64,000 nt of DNA, taken from contig NZ_QPCG01000005.1 in the NCBI RefSeq assembly GCF_003351025.1, forward strand, positions 1 to 64,000, in the 5' to 3' direction. Each line of letters begins with the position of its first letter. The stretch's first letter is position 1. Shown here in pieces: positions 8,506 through 18,040 of this stretch. Under the pieces are notes generated by a model, which was not told the origin of the DNA, ran no database searches, and worked only from the letters and a program-made list of their open reading frames with translations. The stretch comes from Mucilaginibacter endophyticus (GTDB lineage: Bacteria > Bacteroidota > Bacteroidia > Sphingobacteriales > Sphingobacteriaceae). A program made the translations under genes and the position numbers.

Positions 8506-11277
8506 TTAAAACCTGATATTGTAGTTAATAAACGGAATTGGTTTGGCAAATATGGATAGTTTATATCCGTTAATAGCTCCGCCCTGTTCTGTAAAGAATG
8601 TTGAGTATGCGTTTTGCCGGCCCGTTAAGTTGTACACACCTATGGTAAACGAGTTGTGCGTTAACTGGTGTACCTTATGGTTGCCTTCAATGTTCATTGA
8701 AAGGTCCGACCGGAAATAATCAGGGATGCGGTACTGGTTCCTGTCCGAATAAAACACACGCTCGGATCCACCGTATTCGTATTTGGCAATAGGCAGTGTG
8801 ATAGGCCGCCCTGTGCTATAGGTAACATTTACCGAAACGCTAAACCTGTGCGAAAACCTGTAGTTGCCAATAAAATTAAAATCATGAGGTTTATCAAAGT
8901 TTGCAGGGTAATAGGCTCCGCCATTGATCAGATCGCCTGCATTAGGATCATTTTGCCTCAGGAATGTACGCGAGTAGGTATAACTAATCCAGCCGTTGGC
9001 TTTACCGGTAGCCTTTTTTATTAAAAACTCAATGCCATACGCCTTGCCTTGCGTACCTATTACATCTGTTTCGATGTGGTGATTTAATACCAGGTTTGCC
9101 CCGCTCTTGTAATCAAGATAATCCCTTAATCGTTTGTAATACACCTCAACTGAGGTTTCGATGGTATTTGATTTCAGGTTGCGATAAAGCCCGAGAGATA
9201 CCTGGTCGCCATATTGAGGTTTAATGTTAGGATCGCTTAATTGCCAAACATCGGTAGGGGATATAGCTGTTGTATTTGATAACAGGTGAATATACTGCCT
9301 GAGCGTATTGTAGCCGCCTTTTATAGACAGGTTGTCGCCCAGTTGATACCTGGCCGAAAGTCTGATCTCCGGACCTGAATAAGTTTTGATAAACTTACCA
9401 CTCGAGTAATTGGTACTATCCAGGATGTTGGTGCTTGTTTTAGGTAGATTAGGCGCGTAGTTGTAAACCGTTTGCGGCCCCAGGTAATTATATATGGAGT
9501 ATCTGATACCTCCGCTGATTGATAAGTCCTCGGTTACGTCAAACTTATCGCCAAGATATAAAGCACTTTCCAATGCCTGTTGCGCGGCAACAACGTCGGG
9601 CGCCACCAATGATTGGGTGCCAAGCGGCTGGAAGTTACCCGGATGGAGTTTGTAGTAAATGGAACTTAAACCAAAGTCGACAGTGTTTTTGCGGTTGAGA
9701 TAATAAGTAAAGTCGGTTTTAAAGTTGGTTTGGTTAATATCGAAGTTTAGCTTGTAAGCATTCACCGGGTTGTCGGCACTTGAAATATCATATTGGTACC
9801 GGTCTATCCCGGCCGTGATAACGCTAAACAGTTTATTATTAAAATTATGCTTCCATTTAAGGTTGATGTTCCTGTTGCTGTAGCTATAGGCTGTATCGCT
9901 GTTAAGCCTGAATTTATCCTTACTCAAATAGCTGGTTAAATACAGGTTATTTTTATCATCAATCTGATGGCTTATATCCAGGTTGAGGTCATAAAAGGAG
10001 GCCGAGCTATGTTTATAAGCATCGGGGAGTAGTTTAAGTAGCCAATCTGAATAGGTGGTGCGGCCGCCAAAGGAGAACGAGGTTTTGTCCTTAATAATAG
10101 GCCCTTCAACATTAAGCCTGCTGGTGATTAAGCCAATACCTGCCGATCCGGTAAATTTCTTTTTATTTCCTTCGCGGTTAGTTACATCTAACACAGAAGA
10201 AAGGCGGCCGCCAAACCTTTCGGGGATACTGCTTTTGTACAGCTCGATGTCTTTAACGATATCCGGGTTAAATGACGAAAAGAAGCCGAAGAAGTGTGAT
10301 GGATTATAAATGGTGGCATCATTCATCAGGATCAGGTTTTGATCGGCAGAGCCGCCGCGTACGTTAAACCCTGTTGTAGCTTCACCTACCGACTGAACGC
10401 CAGGGAGGGTAAGTACCACTCTTAATATATCTGCCTCGCCAAATACGGTTGGCACCTGTTTAATGCTTTTAATGTCAAGCCGGTTTACGCCCAATTGTAC
10501 GTTGCGAACGTTGGCTACTTTTTCGGCAGATATTTTTACCTCTTTCAGGCTGGTAACCTGCTCCTGCATTTCAATAACAATTTTACCATCCGAATACAGG
10601 ATGATTTGCCTGCGGGTATCACGCATACCAATTCCCCTTACGCTTAGCACCTGCCGGCCTTTGGGTAATTTGATGGTGAAATAACCAAACTGGTCTGTAG
10701 CGACACCGGTTTTAGTATTGGTAACATAGATACTGGCCCCGGTTACCGATTCGCCCGATTTAGCTTCCTTTATATAGCCCGATAGCGTAGCAGTGCCCTG
10801 TTCAATGGTATTGGTTTTGATCCCTATTTCATACAGCTTATTTTCGGTGGTTGCTTCGGGAATTTTTTTATCCTTATCTATATCGGCATTGGCAGGGGAC
10901 ACGCTTATGTTGGCTGTAGTAGCATTGGCAGCTGTAATGCCAAAATAGCCCACTGCAAGGCCGGTTTGTATTTCGCGCCCTTTGGTTAAAAACACCTGTT
11001 GCTGTTTAATGGCAAAGTTGAATCCGGTGTTTTTAAAAGCCTGGTTTAATATAGTTTCAATAGGCTTGTCAGTTACCTGTAAGGTTACTTTCAGGCTGTC
11101 AAACTGCATTGGGTCGTAAAAAAAATGATAGCCTGACTTTGCTTCCAGTTCTGTTACAAACTGCTCAATAGTAGCTTGCTGAAAGTTTACACTCATTGAT
11201 TTTACCTGGCCTTGCTGGGCATAGCTCAGTTTAATTAAAATCAAAAAACAGAAACTTAGAAGGTAAATTTTTTTCAT
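8506..11277 (-). CDS. STN-containing TonB-dependent outer-membrane receptor
   Basis: 923 residues. A signal peptide (1-20) is followed by an STN domain at about 30-100 (FVTELEAKSGYHFFYDP), a carboxypeptidase-regulatory-like domain at about 164-240 (SGYIKEAKSGESVTGASIYV), a plug at about 270-370 (GFNVRGGSADQNLILMNDA; IPERFGGRLSSVLDV) and a 22-strand-type barrel ending in the aromatic IPFINYNIRF. STN domains usually signal to FecR-type anti-sigma factors, but no fecI/fecR pair lies nearby. It heads the cluster with two DUF4249 lipoproteins and the MG2 protein. The substrate cannot be told from sequence; there is no SusD, so a glycan system is less likely. Confidence 0.93.
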   Translation of the reverse strand: MKKIYLLSFCFLILIKLSYAQQGQVKSMSVNFQQATIEQFVTELEAKSGYHFFYDPMQFDSLKVTLQVTDKPIETILNQAFKNTGFNFAIKQQQVFLTKGREIQTGLAVGYFGITAANATTANISVSPANADIDKDKKIPEATTENKLYEIGIKTNTIEQGTATLSGYIKEAKSGESVTGASIYVTNTKTGVATDQFGYFTIKLPKGRQVLSVRGIGMRDTRRQIILYSDGKIVIEMQEQVTSLKEVKISAEKVANVRNVQLGVNRLDIKSIKQVPTVFGEADILRVVLTLPGVQSVGEATTGFNVRGGSADQNLILMNDATIYNPSHFFGFFSSFNPDIVKDIELYKSSIPERFGGRLSSVLDVTNREGNKKKFTGSAGIGLITSRLNVEGPIIKDKTSFSFGGRTTYSDWLLKLLPDAYKHSSASFYDLNLDISHQIDDKNNLYLTSYLSKDKFRLNSDTAYSYSNRNINLKWKHNFNNKLFSVITAGIDRYQYDISSADNPVNAYKLNFDINQTNFKTDFTYYLNRKNTVDFGLSSIYYKLHPGNFQPLGTQSLVAPDVVAAQQALESALYLGDKFDVTEDLSISGGIRYSIYNYLGPQTVYNYAPNLPKTSTNILDSTNYSSGKFIKTYSGPEIRLSARYQLGDNLSIKGGYNTLRQYIHLLSNTTAISPTDVWQLSDPNIKPQYGDQVSLGLYRNLKSNTIETSVEVYYKRLRDYLDYKSGANLVLNHHIETDVIGTQGKAYGIEFLIKKATGKANGWISYTYSRTFLRQNDPNAGDLINGGAYYPANFDKPHDFNFIGNYRFSHRFSVSVNVTYSTGRPITLPIAKYEYGGSERVFYSDRNQYRIPDYFRSDLSMNIEGNHKVHQLTHNSFTIGVYNLTGRQNAYSTFFTEQGGAINGYKLSIFAKPIPFINYNIRF

Positions 11278-11348
11278 CCGGTTATTTTATTTTCTGCCGT
11301 ATATTTTAAATGTAATGTTGCCCCTGCCTTTGCGGTGAGGGCAGTACA

Positions 11349-12080
11349 CTAATTAGTTAAATGATCATAATAGGAGGCCACATTGGTTATTGCCTGTTCG
11401 AAGTTTTCGCGAAAGTCGATATTGTTTGTTTTGATATATTGACGCAGTTCCTTCTTTTTATCTCTGAAGATGTCTAATAATGCCCCTTTACTACTAAAGC
11501 TTAAGTAGCTGGGCCCCTTTTTTACGTAATAGTTTTTTGTTTCACGGAAAAAGGTTTCGACGGTATTACTACCTGTAGCGGTTTGAATACTTTTTTCCCT
11601 TCTTACAAGAACCTGTGTATTTTGACCTGCATACAACTGATCATAGAAACCGGTAGTGAGAGCGGCTCTCCCGGTAGAGTCGGAATTGATACGTACAAAA
11701 TGATGGTTAAGCAGCCAAAATTCCGGGATTCGGGTACTTAATAAAGAGATTTTTGTAAAATGATTATATAGCAGTATCACAATAACATCCTTGTTGATAT
11801 CATACATCATGGGGATGTTGTTATACAATGTGCCGTTATAATTTACATTGCCGGTAGAAAAGGTTTTAACATCAAAAACGTAGGCGTTGCCTTTGATTAA
11901 AGGATCATAAAATTCGTACTCGGGACCGTTATACAGATGTGACTGTTGATCAATGGCTGTATTGTAATTAGCTATTACATGGTTTAAGCCGGTGCTGTCA
12001 ATTTCTGATTGCGCACAAACACGGCCGTTTGCAAATATGCTCAATGTGATAATTAAGACCGGGAGTATAGTTTTAATCAT
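11349..12080 (-). CDS. Secreted protein of unknown function
   Basis: 243 residues with a Sec signal peptide (1-23, ending VCAQ). No family was recognised. Conserved-looking aromatic clusters (YEFYDPLIKGNAYVF; FFRETKNYYVKKGPSYL) suggest a small beta-rich periplasmic protein. It precedes the TonB receptor on the same strand with a 71-bp gap that holds only a weak hairpin (CTGCC/GGCAG), so co-transcription is possible. Confidence 0.75.
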   Translation of the reverse strand: MIKTILPVLIITLSIFANGRVCAQSEIDSTGLNHVIANYNTAIDQQSHLYNGPEYEFYDPLIKGNAYVFDVKTFSTGNVNYNGTLYNNIPMMYDINKDVIVILLYNHFTKISLLSTRIPEFWLLNHHFVRINSDSTGRAALTTGFYDQLYAGQNTQVLVRREKSIQTATGSNTVETFFRETKNYYVKKGPSYLSFSSKGALLDIFRDKKKELRQYIKTNNIDFRENFEQAITNVASYYDHLTN

Positions 12081-12393
12081 TTAGGCTTTTTATAAAAATG
12101 AAATTTACATGACTTTCAATTAATTACCAAATACCCAATTGCTAATACGTTAAGGCAACGTGTATTAATCGTGTTACACGAAAAGGTTTATAAATATAAA
12201 CTACGGCTGCAGTGAAACAGATGTGACACGCATTCTTAAATAATTCTTTATTAAGAACTTAAATAAGATATTCAGAGAAATTGCAGCCAGGTGAGTGGAA
12301 GTGATTTTTGCAGCCTTTAATTAACAGAAATTAAGGTTGGGGAATTGAAAAATGTAAATGATCTTATACATTTATGTACATAAATTGTCAATT
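12081..12393. other. Divergent intergenic region
   Basis: About 313 bp between the divergently transcribed gene at 12080 and the VOC gene at 12394. It is AT-rich and carries short inverted repeats (CGTGTTACACG near 12169; AATACG/CGTGTATT). No RNA gene or clear -33/-7 pair was recognised. Confidence 0.5.
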
Positions 12394-12750
12394 ATGCTTA
12401 AGACCGCAATCCCTGTTCTGGCTTCACTCAACGAGGAAGAAACAGTTAAGTTTTACACCGAAAAACTTGGTTTTACATTTAATGCAAGCTGGGACGGCTA
12501 TCTCATCATGAACCGTGATAATCTGTTTATCCATTTATGGCCATGCAGCAACCCCGAGATAGCCCAAAATACAGGCTGCTACATTTTTGTAACAGAGGTG
12601 GATAAGCTTTATGCTGAATATAAGCCGTTGGATATAGTACATCCGAATGCCGATTTGCAGATCCGCCCCTGGAAAACAAAAGAATTCAGCATTTTAGATA
12701 ATAATGGGAACATTATCCATTTTGGTGAGGACATTTCAGATAAAGTGTAG
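12394..12750 (+). CDS. VOC-superfamily (glyoxalase/bleomycin-resistance-like) protein
   Basis: 118 residues from the ATG at 12394; an in-frame ATG at 12358 adds 12 residues outside the fold. The fold begins AIPVLASLNEEETVKFYTEK, with LGF and NLFIHLWPC in the first beta-alpha-beta-beta-beta module and ILDNNGNIIHFGED in the second. This resembles the drug-sequestering bleomycin-resistance subgroup more than metal-dependent glyoxalases, but sequence alone does not prove resistance. It converges on the response regulator gene with a 9-bp gap. Confidence 0.85.
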   Translation: MLKTAIPVLASLNEEETVKFYTEKLGFTFNASWDGYLIMNRDNLFIHLWPCSNPEIAQNTGCYIFVTEVDKLYAEYKPLDIVHPNADLQIRPWKTKEFSILDNNGNIIHFGEDISDKV

Positions 12751-12759
12751 CTGCTAATT

Positions 12760-13452
12760 TTAATTGATCAGCAGCTTATATCCCCTGCCATGAACGTTAA
12801 TAATCTCAACGTTTGAATCATCCTTCAGATATTTACGGATCTTGCTCAGGAATACGTCCATGCTCCGGCCGTTAAAATAATTATCATCGTGCCAGATGTT
12901 CAGCAGGGCTTCTTCGCGGGTAAGTACCTCGTTTTTATGTACACATAGCAGGCGCAGCAATTCGGCCTCTTTGGTTGAGAGTTTTTGCTGGGCTTCGCCA
13001 ATCGTGATCATCTGGGTGGTATAATCAAACGTATACTTCCCAATTTTGAATGAGGTTTGTTTTTCCTCTTCTTTTTTGCCGGTATTATCGGTACGCTTTA
13101 AAAGAGCGTTTATACGCAGCAGTAACTCTTCAATACGGAATGGCTTGGTGATATAATCATCGCCACCCAAATTAAAAGCCTGGGTTTTATCCTCTATCAT
13201 CCCTTTGGCCGTGGCAAAAATGATAGGCACTTGGGCATTGATTTTACGAATATCCTTGCCAAGCGTGAAACCATCTTTTTTAGGCATCATCACATCCAGT
13301 ATCAATAGGTCATATGTTTGTTTGGTGAAGGCCCGTAAACCCTCTTCGCCATCCTTGCATAAAACCACGTCAAACTTACCTTTCAATTGCAGGTAATCCT
13401 GTAGTAACAAGCCCAAATTGGCATCATCCTCAACCAGTAGTATTTTCTTCAT
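12760..13452 (-). CDS. OmpR-family response regulator (RprY-like)
   Basis: 230 residues. The receiver domain (1-120) has acidic residues in VEDD, the phospho-acceptor Asp in LLILDVMMPKKDG (about residue 53) and Lys in YITKPF. The C-terminal winged helix (about 135-230) contains the RSMDVFLSKIRKYL recognition region. It is downstream of the histidine kinase at 13614-15425, on the same strand, separated by a 161-bp palindromic repeat. The pair resembles the Bacteroidetes RprXY system; the regulon cannot be told from here. Confidence 0.93.
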   Translation of the reverse strand: MKKILLVEDDANLGLLLQDYLQLKGKFDVVLCKDGEEGLRAFTKQTYDLLILDVMMPKKDGFTLGKDIRKINAQVPIIFATAKGMIEDKTQAFNLGGDDYITKPFRIEELLLRINALLKRTDNTGKKEEEKQTSFKIGKYTFDYTTQMITIGEAQQKLSTKEAELLRLLCVHKNEVLTREEALLNIWHDDNYFNGRSMDVFLSKIRKYLKDDSNVEIINVHGRGYKLLIN

Positions 13453-13458
13453 ATATTT

Positions 13459-13611
13459 TCAAGTCCGAAAGTCGGGATGCCCGAAAGTCCGGAAGATTGT
13501 TCGTTTTAGTCCGGAAATCCGATGTCGGAAAGTCCGTAAGTTCGTTGTGTATGTTGAGCAAGAGTCTGAGTTTATCTTACGGACTTTCGGACAAGCCGAC
13601 TTTCCGACTGC
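13459..13611. repeat. AAGTCCG-rich palindromic repeat between kinase and regulator
   Basis: Multiple copies of GAAAGTCCGG/CCGGACTTTC-type words (GAAAGTCCGGAAG, TCCGGAAATCCG, GTCGGAAAGTCCG; then CGGACTTTCGGAC, CGACTTTCCGACTG). The left part can pair with the right part as an imperfect hairpin. It abuts the kinase stop codon at 13614. A related AGTCGAAAGT/ACTTCAGACT element lies at 37093-37190. Confidence 0.7.
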
Positions 13612-13613
13612 GC

Positions 13614-15425
13614 TTACGCTATCGCAAACTTCAGCTCAAACTCCGAGCCTTTTTCTTTCTCTGATTTTACGCTTATTGTACCGTTTAGGCGCTTAACTAT
13701 AGTATTTACGTAGCTTAAGCCCAAACCAAAGCCCTTAACGTTGTGCACATTACCGGTAGGGATGCGATAAAACTGTTCAAATATTTTTGATTGCTGATCG
13801 CGGCTCATACCTATACCCTTGTCGGCTACCTTGATAACAACCTGTCCGCTTTTAACAAATGTGCTTATGGTTATATCGGGCTCTTCATTGCTGTACTTAA
13901 TGGCGTTATCAACAAGGTTATATAGTACATTTGAAAAATGCAGCTCGTCGGCAATGATGTATGCATTTTCGGCATCGAGGTGCAGGGTGGTTTTAGCATT
14001 GCATTTCTGCAGCTTAAGTGCCATGCTATCAAGTACAACGCTGACCATTTCGTTAACATCAACCGGTTTTTTCTCCAGTTTGAAGTCGTTACGTTCAATG
14101 CGGGCTATATTTAATACCCTTTCAATATGGCTGCCTAAGCGGGCGTTCTCTTCAAAAATGATATTGGCTAAGCGGGCTACCCGGTTTTTATCTTCGGCAA
14201 TTTCATTGTCCCTTAAAGCCTCGCTGGCTATCATAATGGTTGATACCGGAGTTTTAAATTCGTGGGTCATGTTATTAATAAAATCGATCTTCATTTCTGA
14301 GATCTTTTTCTGCCTTAGTATCGAAAATATGGTATAACCGAAGCAAAGGATGAGCACCATGGTAAGGCCGCCGGTTGTGGCCATTGTAGCGGTCATGTTG
14401 CGCAATATCAATGAGTTTTTTTGCGGGAACGAAAGCCTGATCTTTCCCGGATCATTGATCACCTCTTTGGTGAAAATAGGGGTTTGATAGGTATTGGCCG
14501 CAACAAATACCGGCAGTTTTTCGCCCTGGTTATCGCTGGCGTTCGAGAATATCAATGAATCGCTGTTGGCAGTTGTAACCTCATAGCTAAAAGGTAGATA
14601 AATGCCTTTGTTGTGCAGCTCAAAGCGCAACAAGGAATCTATCCAGAAAGGATTGATCCGTTTATTCAGCGGCTCGCCCGATTTGCGGTATTCCTCGGCC
14701 AGGTTTTCGATAACTGTGGGTTTAGCCCCTGCATCGTTGGCTTTTTCAACCGAATCACTTTCAACCAGTTTTTTGATCTGCTGAAACTGCCGTTCCTTTT
14801 GTTTACGGGTTTGCTCCTGTACCCATAAAGGGTTTATACGCGGCACTGAAATCATTTGCTTGCCAAACTGAGGATCTACATAAACATACCTCAGCGTATC
14901 GTATTTATGAAGCTTTTTGGCCTGGGTTATGCGGCGGGTTATACGGGTATGTACAATTTCGGGGGTTAACTGCTCATGCACTACGCCAAATTCGTCGGTA
15001 TATTCTTCAACATGCACTTTAAAATCAACTGTGCCTTCTGTTTGGAGTAGGCCGTTAAGCTCATCATCCATTTTTTTACGCTGGATCATGCGCTGTAAAC
15101 TATCGCGCAGCAATGCAATCCGTTTTTCGCGGGCGGTTGAGTGCTTTCTTGTTGCCTTATCGCCTATAACTTTTATGGTATTAACACCAGGTTCCTCGTT
15201 TTCGGTACTGATGGTAGTTTGCTGTGTTTTAGTTTTCAGAAAGTTGTTGGCATCCTGGCGGGTCACTTTATCAACCACGTTATTCATGGCTTCGCGCACC
15301 TGGCGGTCAAACGAGTCGGATTGCATTTGATATGCCTGCCTCAGAAAATAAAATTGCATAGCCATCACGCCCAAAAGCGCGAACCCCATCAACCCAATAA
15401 TTAATCCTATGCTCCTCTTTTTCAT
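13614..15425 (-). CDS. Membrane sensor histidine kinase (RprX-like)
   Basis: 603 residues. TM1 at about 8-28, a large charged periplasmic sensor region, TM2 near 350-370 (GGLTMVLILCFGYTIF), then HisKA with the phospho-acceptor His in NNMTHEFKTPVSTI, and an HATPase domain with the N box (LYNLVDNAIKYS), G1 (VADKGIGM) and G2 (GFGLGLSYV). It phosphorylates the regulator encoded just downstream. The sensed signal is unknown; the periplasmic part matched no named sensor domain that I know. Confidence 0.93.
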   Translation of the reverse strand: MKKRSIGLIIGLMGFALLGVMAMQFYFLRQAYQMQSDSFDRQVREAMNNVVDKVTRQDANNFLKTKTQQTTISTENEEPGVNTIKVIGDKATRKHSTAREKRIALLRDSLQRMIQRKKMDDELNGLLQTEGTVDFKVHVEEYTDEFGVVHEQLTPEIVHTRITRRITQAKKLHKYDTLRYVYVDPQFGKQMISVPRINPLWVQEQTRKQKERQFQQIKKLVESDSVEKANDAGAKPTVIENLAEEYRKSGEPLNKRINPFWIDSLLRFELHNKGIYLPFSYEVTTANSDSLIFSNASDNQGEKLPVFVAANTYQTPIFTKEVINDPGKIRLSFPQKNSLILRNMTATMATTGGLTMVLILCFGYTIFSILRQKKISEMKIDFINNMTHEFKTPVSTIMIASEALRDNEIAEDKNRVARLANIIFEENARLGSHIERVLNIARIERNDFKLEKKPVDVNEMVSVVLDSMALKLQKCNAKTTLHLDAENAYIIADELHFSNVLYNLVDNAIKYSNEEPDITISTFVKSGQVVIKVADKGIGMSRDQQSKIFEQFYRIPTGNVHNVKGFGLGLSYVNTIVKRLNGTISVKSEKEKGSEFELKFAIA

Positions 15426-15590
15426 TTATTAACAAGCAAAATTATCTGAAATAGGTACACAAAAATTGCATTTAACAAAATTTAACAAATGCGATTTAAG
15501 TTTAAAACTCTGTTGCTTAATATTTTATTATTTCAATAGCTTTAGGTATGCTTTAAAACGAGATTTATTAACAAAATGTTCATAAACAAC

Positions 15591-15615
15591 AAAAGGCCCT
15601 TGATAAGGGCCTTTT
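15591..15615 (-). terminator. Terminator of the DUF3127 gene
   Basis: AAAAGGCCCTT pairs with AAGGGCCTTTT around a GAT loop, 21 bp past the stop codon at 15636. The A/T ends make it usable in both directions. Confidence 0.8.
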
Positions 15616-15635
15616 GAAATATCTGTATTGCTTTA

Positions 15636-16004
15636 TTAGAATGGCAGATCGTCATCATCTGCTGATGAGCTGATATCTGCTGAAGGAGCAGCGTATTGCG
15701 GAGCAGCAGACGCGTTGTTAGCTGCTGCAAGCGGAGTAACCCTCCATAATTGCAATGAATTAAAATAGCTTTTTTTACCCATTTTATCTGTCCACGGGCG
15801 ACCTTTAAGGTTAAAAGAAACCTCTACGTCATCTCCAATCTTAACGTTATCAAGTAAATTGCAACGATCCTGGATAGCCTCAAACTTTAAATATTCAGGG
15901 TATTGAGGATTCTCAATATATTCAAGTATAAGTTCGCGTTTTTTAAGTGAATCGGTTACTTGCTGAGTGGCCGACACTTCATGTACCTTACCTTTAACTT
16001 CCAT
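15636..16004 (-). CDS. DUF3127 OB-fold-like protein with SSB-like acidic tail
   Basis: 122 residues. DUF3127 spans about 1-90 (MEVKGKVHEVSATQQV; VKIGDDVEVSFNLKGRPW; YFNSLQLWRV). An Ala/Ser-rich linker then leads to the C-terminal tip DDDDLPF, almost the same as the SSB tail (DDDIPF) that binds repair and replication partners. This points to a single-strand nucleic-acid-binding protein using the SSB interactome. The domain call is firm; the SSB-like function is inference from the tail. Confidence 0.88.
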   Translation of the reverse strand: MEVKGKVHEVSATQQVTDSLKKRELILEYIENPQYPEYLKFEAIQDRCNLLDNVKIGDDVEVSFNLKGRPWTDKMGKKSYFNSLQLWRVTPLAAANNASAAPQYAAPSADISSSADDDDLPF

Positions 16005-16093
16005 AATTAGTCTTCAAATAATTTAAAAATGTAAAGTTAATAGTTAAGAAATTAAAATAGGGGCTTTTTAATTCTTAATTTTGCCGAATTAAT

Positions 16094-17269
16094 ATGCAAG
16101 TTTTCCACACCGAAAGTAAAATCATAATTACATGTAACAAAAGGCTTTCGCCTTACCTGCAAAGGGAGGTTGAAGCTTTAGGCTATGAGCCGGTCCGCGT
16201 TTTCCCCACCGGGGTCGAACTAAAAGGAACCGTTACAGATACTATTCCGCTTAATCTGAACCTGCGCTGCGCAAGTCAGGTGCTGTATTCGTTAAAAACC
16301 TTTGCCGCCCGCGACCCGAAAGAGCTGTATGAGGAGCTGGTAACCATTGAATGGGAAAAGCTCATTGATTTTACCGGCTATTTTTCGGTATCATCAAACG
16401 TAAATAACGAGCACATCCTTACCCCATTGTTTGCTAACGTTAAGGTAAAGGATGCCATTGTTGACAGGATTAAGTCTGTAAAAGGTATCAGGCCAGATTC
16501 GGGACCGGAGGTTAATAAAGCCGTGGTACACCTGTACTGGCAGGATGATCGTGCCGAAATTTTCCTGGATACATCCGGCGAAACACTGGCCAAGCACAGC
16601 TACCGTAAAATACCGGGTAAGGCACCTATGCTGGAGGCTTTGGCTGCATCAACCATCATGGCGACAAAATGGGATATGAAAAGCACTTTCATTAACCCAA
16701 TGTGTGGTTCGGGTACGCTGGCCATTGAGGCCGCATTGCTGGCTACAGATAAATCACCAGGTTTGTTCAGGATGAACTATGCCTTTATGCACATTTTAGG
16801 TTATGACGAAACCGTGTTTTTTGCGGAACGCCGTACTTTAAAAGATAAAGCAAAAAAGGAAACCGGCTTTAAGATCATTGCCTCCGATATTTCGGAAGAC
16901 GCGGTTGATATAGCCCGCAAAAACGCCCGGACCGCAGGTGTAGAACATTTAATTGATTTTGCCGTTTGTGACTTTGAAGATACCGAGGTGCCTGAGCAAC
17001 CAGGCGTAGTGATGTTTAACCCTGAATACGGCGAGCGTTTGGGTGTGCACACAAAACTGGAGATCACCTATAAGCGTATGGGCGATTTCATGAAAAAGAA
17101 ATGCCTTGGGTATGATGGTTATGTTTTTACGGGCAATCCTGATCTGGCTAAAAAGATAGGCTTAAAGGCGGCCCGCAAAATTGAATTTTATAATGGTAAG
17201 CTTGATTGCCGCCTGTTTGAGTACGAGTTGTACCTGGGCAGCAAACGCGAACCAAAAGAAGAAAATTAA
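16094..17269 (+). CDS. THUMP-domain class I SAM-dependent RNA methyltransferase (RlmL-like)
   Basis: 391 residues. The N-terminal ferredoxin-like/THUMP part (1-160) is followed by a Rossmann methyltransferase: INPMCGSGTLAIEAALLA as SAM motif I, ASDISEDAV as motif II, and NPEYGERLG as motif IV. The family usually has NPPYGER; the Pro to Glu change is also what I remember from Bacteroidetes members. The likely reaction is N2-methylation of a 23S rRNA guanine, by analogy with the RlmL N-terminal half. A TAATTTTG -7 element at 16076-16083 lies 10 bp before the ATG. The next gene begins directly after the stop. Confidence 0.9.
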   Translation: MQVFHTESKIIITCNKRLSPYLQREVEALGYEPVRVFPTGVELKGTVTDTIPLNLNLRCASQVLYSLKTFAARDPKELYEELVTIEWEKLIDFTGYFSVSSNVNNEHILTPLFANVKVKDAIVDRIKSVKGIRPDSGPEVNKAVVHLYWQDDRAEIFLDTSGETLAKHSYRKIPGKAPMLEALAASTIMATKWDMKSTFINPMCGSGTLAIEAALLATDKSPGLFRMNYAFMHILGYDETVFFAERRTLKDKAKKETGFKIIASDISEDAVDIARKNARTAGVEHLIDFAVCDFEDTEVPEQPGVVMFNPEYGERLGVHTKLEITYKRMGDFMKKKCLGYDGYVFTGNPDLAKKIGLKAARKIEFYNGKLDCRLFEYELYLGSKREPKEEN

Positions 17270-17767
17270 ATGAAAAAGATCCTGTTATTTATAACACTTG
17301 TTTTATCATCAGTATTAGTTAAGGCACAAACACAATTAGCATTCCCATTTCAGGGCGGTAGCCCTATCATGTCGCGCTTTTTTAAAGATAGTCTTGTGGT
17401 ATCACCCGAGATCATTAAAAAGAAAGCTACCGGCACGGCTGTGTTTAAATTTACTGCTGATGATAAAGGCACTATCAAAAAGATCATCGTTTACTATGCC
17501 GATGATGCTATACTGGTAGTGCCCATCATTGAGGCGTTGAAGAAATCAAACCACAAATGGATCATTCCTGATCATGAAAAACTTCATGATTTTATTTTGC
17601 CGTTTTCTATCAGCTTTAACGCTCCTGCTAATGCCAGCAACGCAACCATTAAAGCGGCATTTGATTACTACAGCAAACGCAGGCCTATCATATCTTATAA
17701 CCAGGTTCCGCTGGAAGCAGCTACCTTATTACCTTCAGTAACGGTTAGCTACGATTTAAGCGAGTAG
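17270..17767 (+). CDS. Small secreted protein, weakly TonB-C-like
   Basis: 165 residues with a signal peptide (1-19, ending VKAQ). The stop of the methyltransferase and this ATG are adjacent (TAAATG), so the two are likely coupled. The centre (TGTAVFKFTADDKGTIKKII, then IEALKKSNHKW) loosely resembles the C-terminal domain of TonB-type energy transducers, but there is no membrane anchor, so TonB function is doubtful. Confidence 0.75.
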   Translation: MKKILLFITLVLSSVLVKAQTQLAFPFQGGSPIMSRFFKDSLVVSPEIIKKKATGTAVFKFTADDKGTIKKIIVYYADDAILVVPIIEALKKSNHKWIIPDHEKLHDFILPFSISFNAPANASNATIKAAFDYYSKRRPIISYNQVPLEAATLLPSVTVSYDLSE

Positions 17768-17790
17768 TTTGGAGGCTGAAAATATTTTGA

Positions 17791-17825
17791 AGCGACGTGC
17801 CCATGGGGTCGTCGCTTTTTTTTAT
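17791..17825 (+). terminator. Intrinsic terminator
   Basis: AGCGACG at 17791 pairs with CGTCGCT at 17810, followed by a run of Ts. It ends the methyltransferase/secreted-protein unit. Confidence 0.82.
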
Positions 17826-18040
17826 AAAAAAAAACATTTATAAAAAAATATAGTTTTAATTAAAACCAAAGTGCGTTTTATTTCGTTTCTATAGTTGAAT
17901 GTCATAAAGATGTTTAATTTTTAATTAAGACCTAAAAAAATCTCTTACCAGTCGGCGGGGGAATTGACATTTTTTTACAAAATCTAAAATCCGGACTTCA
18001 ATTATTCTCGTTAGTTATAGTTGAACTAAAAAATATTTGG

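Noticed and set aside
13418..13696. Open frame antisense to the regulator and kinase ends
   Set aside because: It crosses the palindromic repeat at 13459-13611 and is antisense to two real genes.
16094..17269. NPEYGER in place of NPPYGER as a sign of a dead methyltransferase
   Set aside because: The rest of the SAM site is intact and, as far as I recall, Bacteroidetes members of this family commonly have Glu here.
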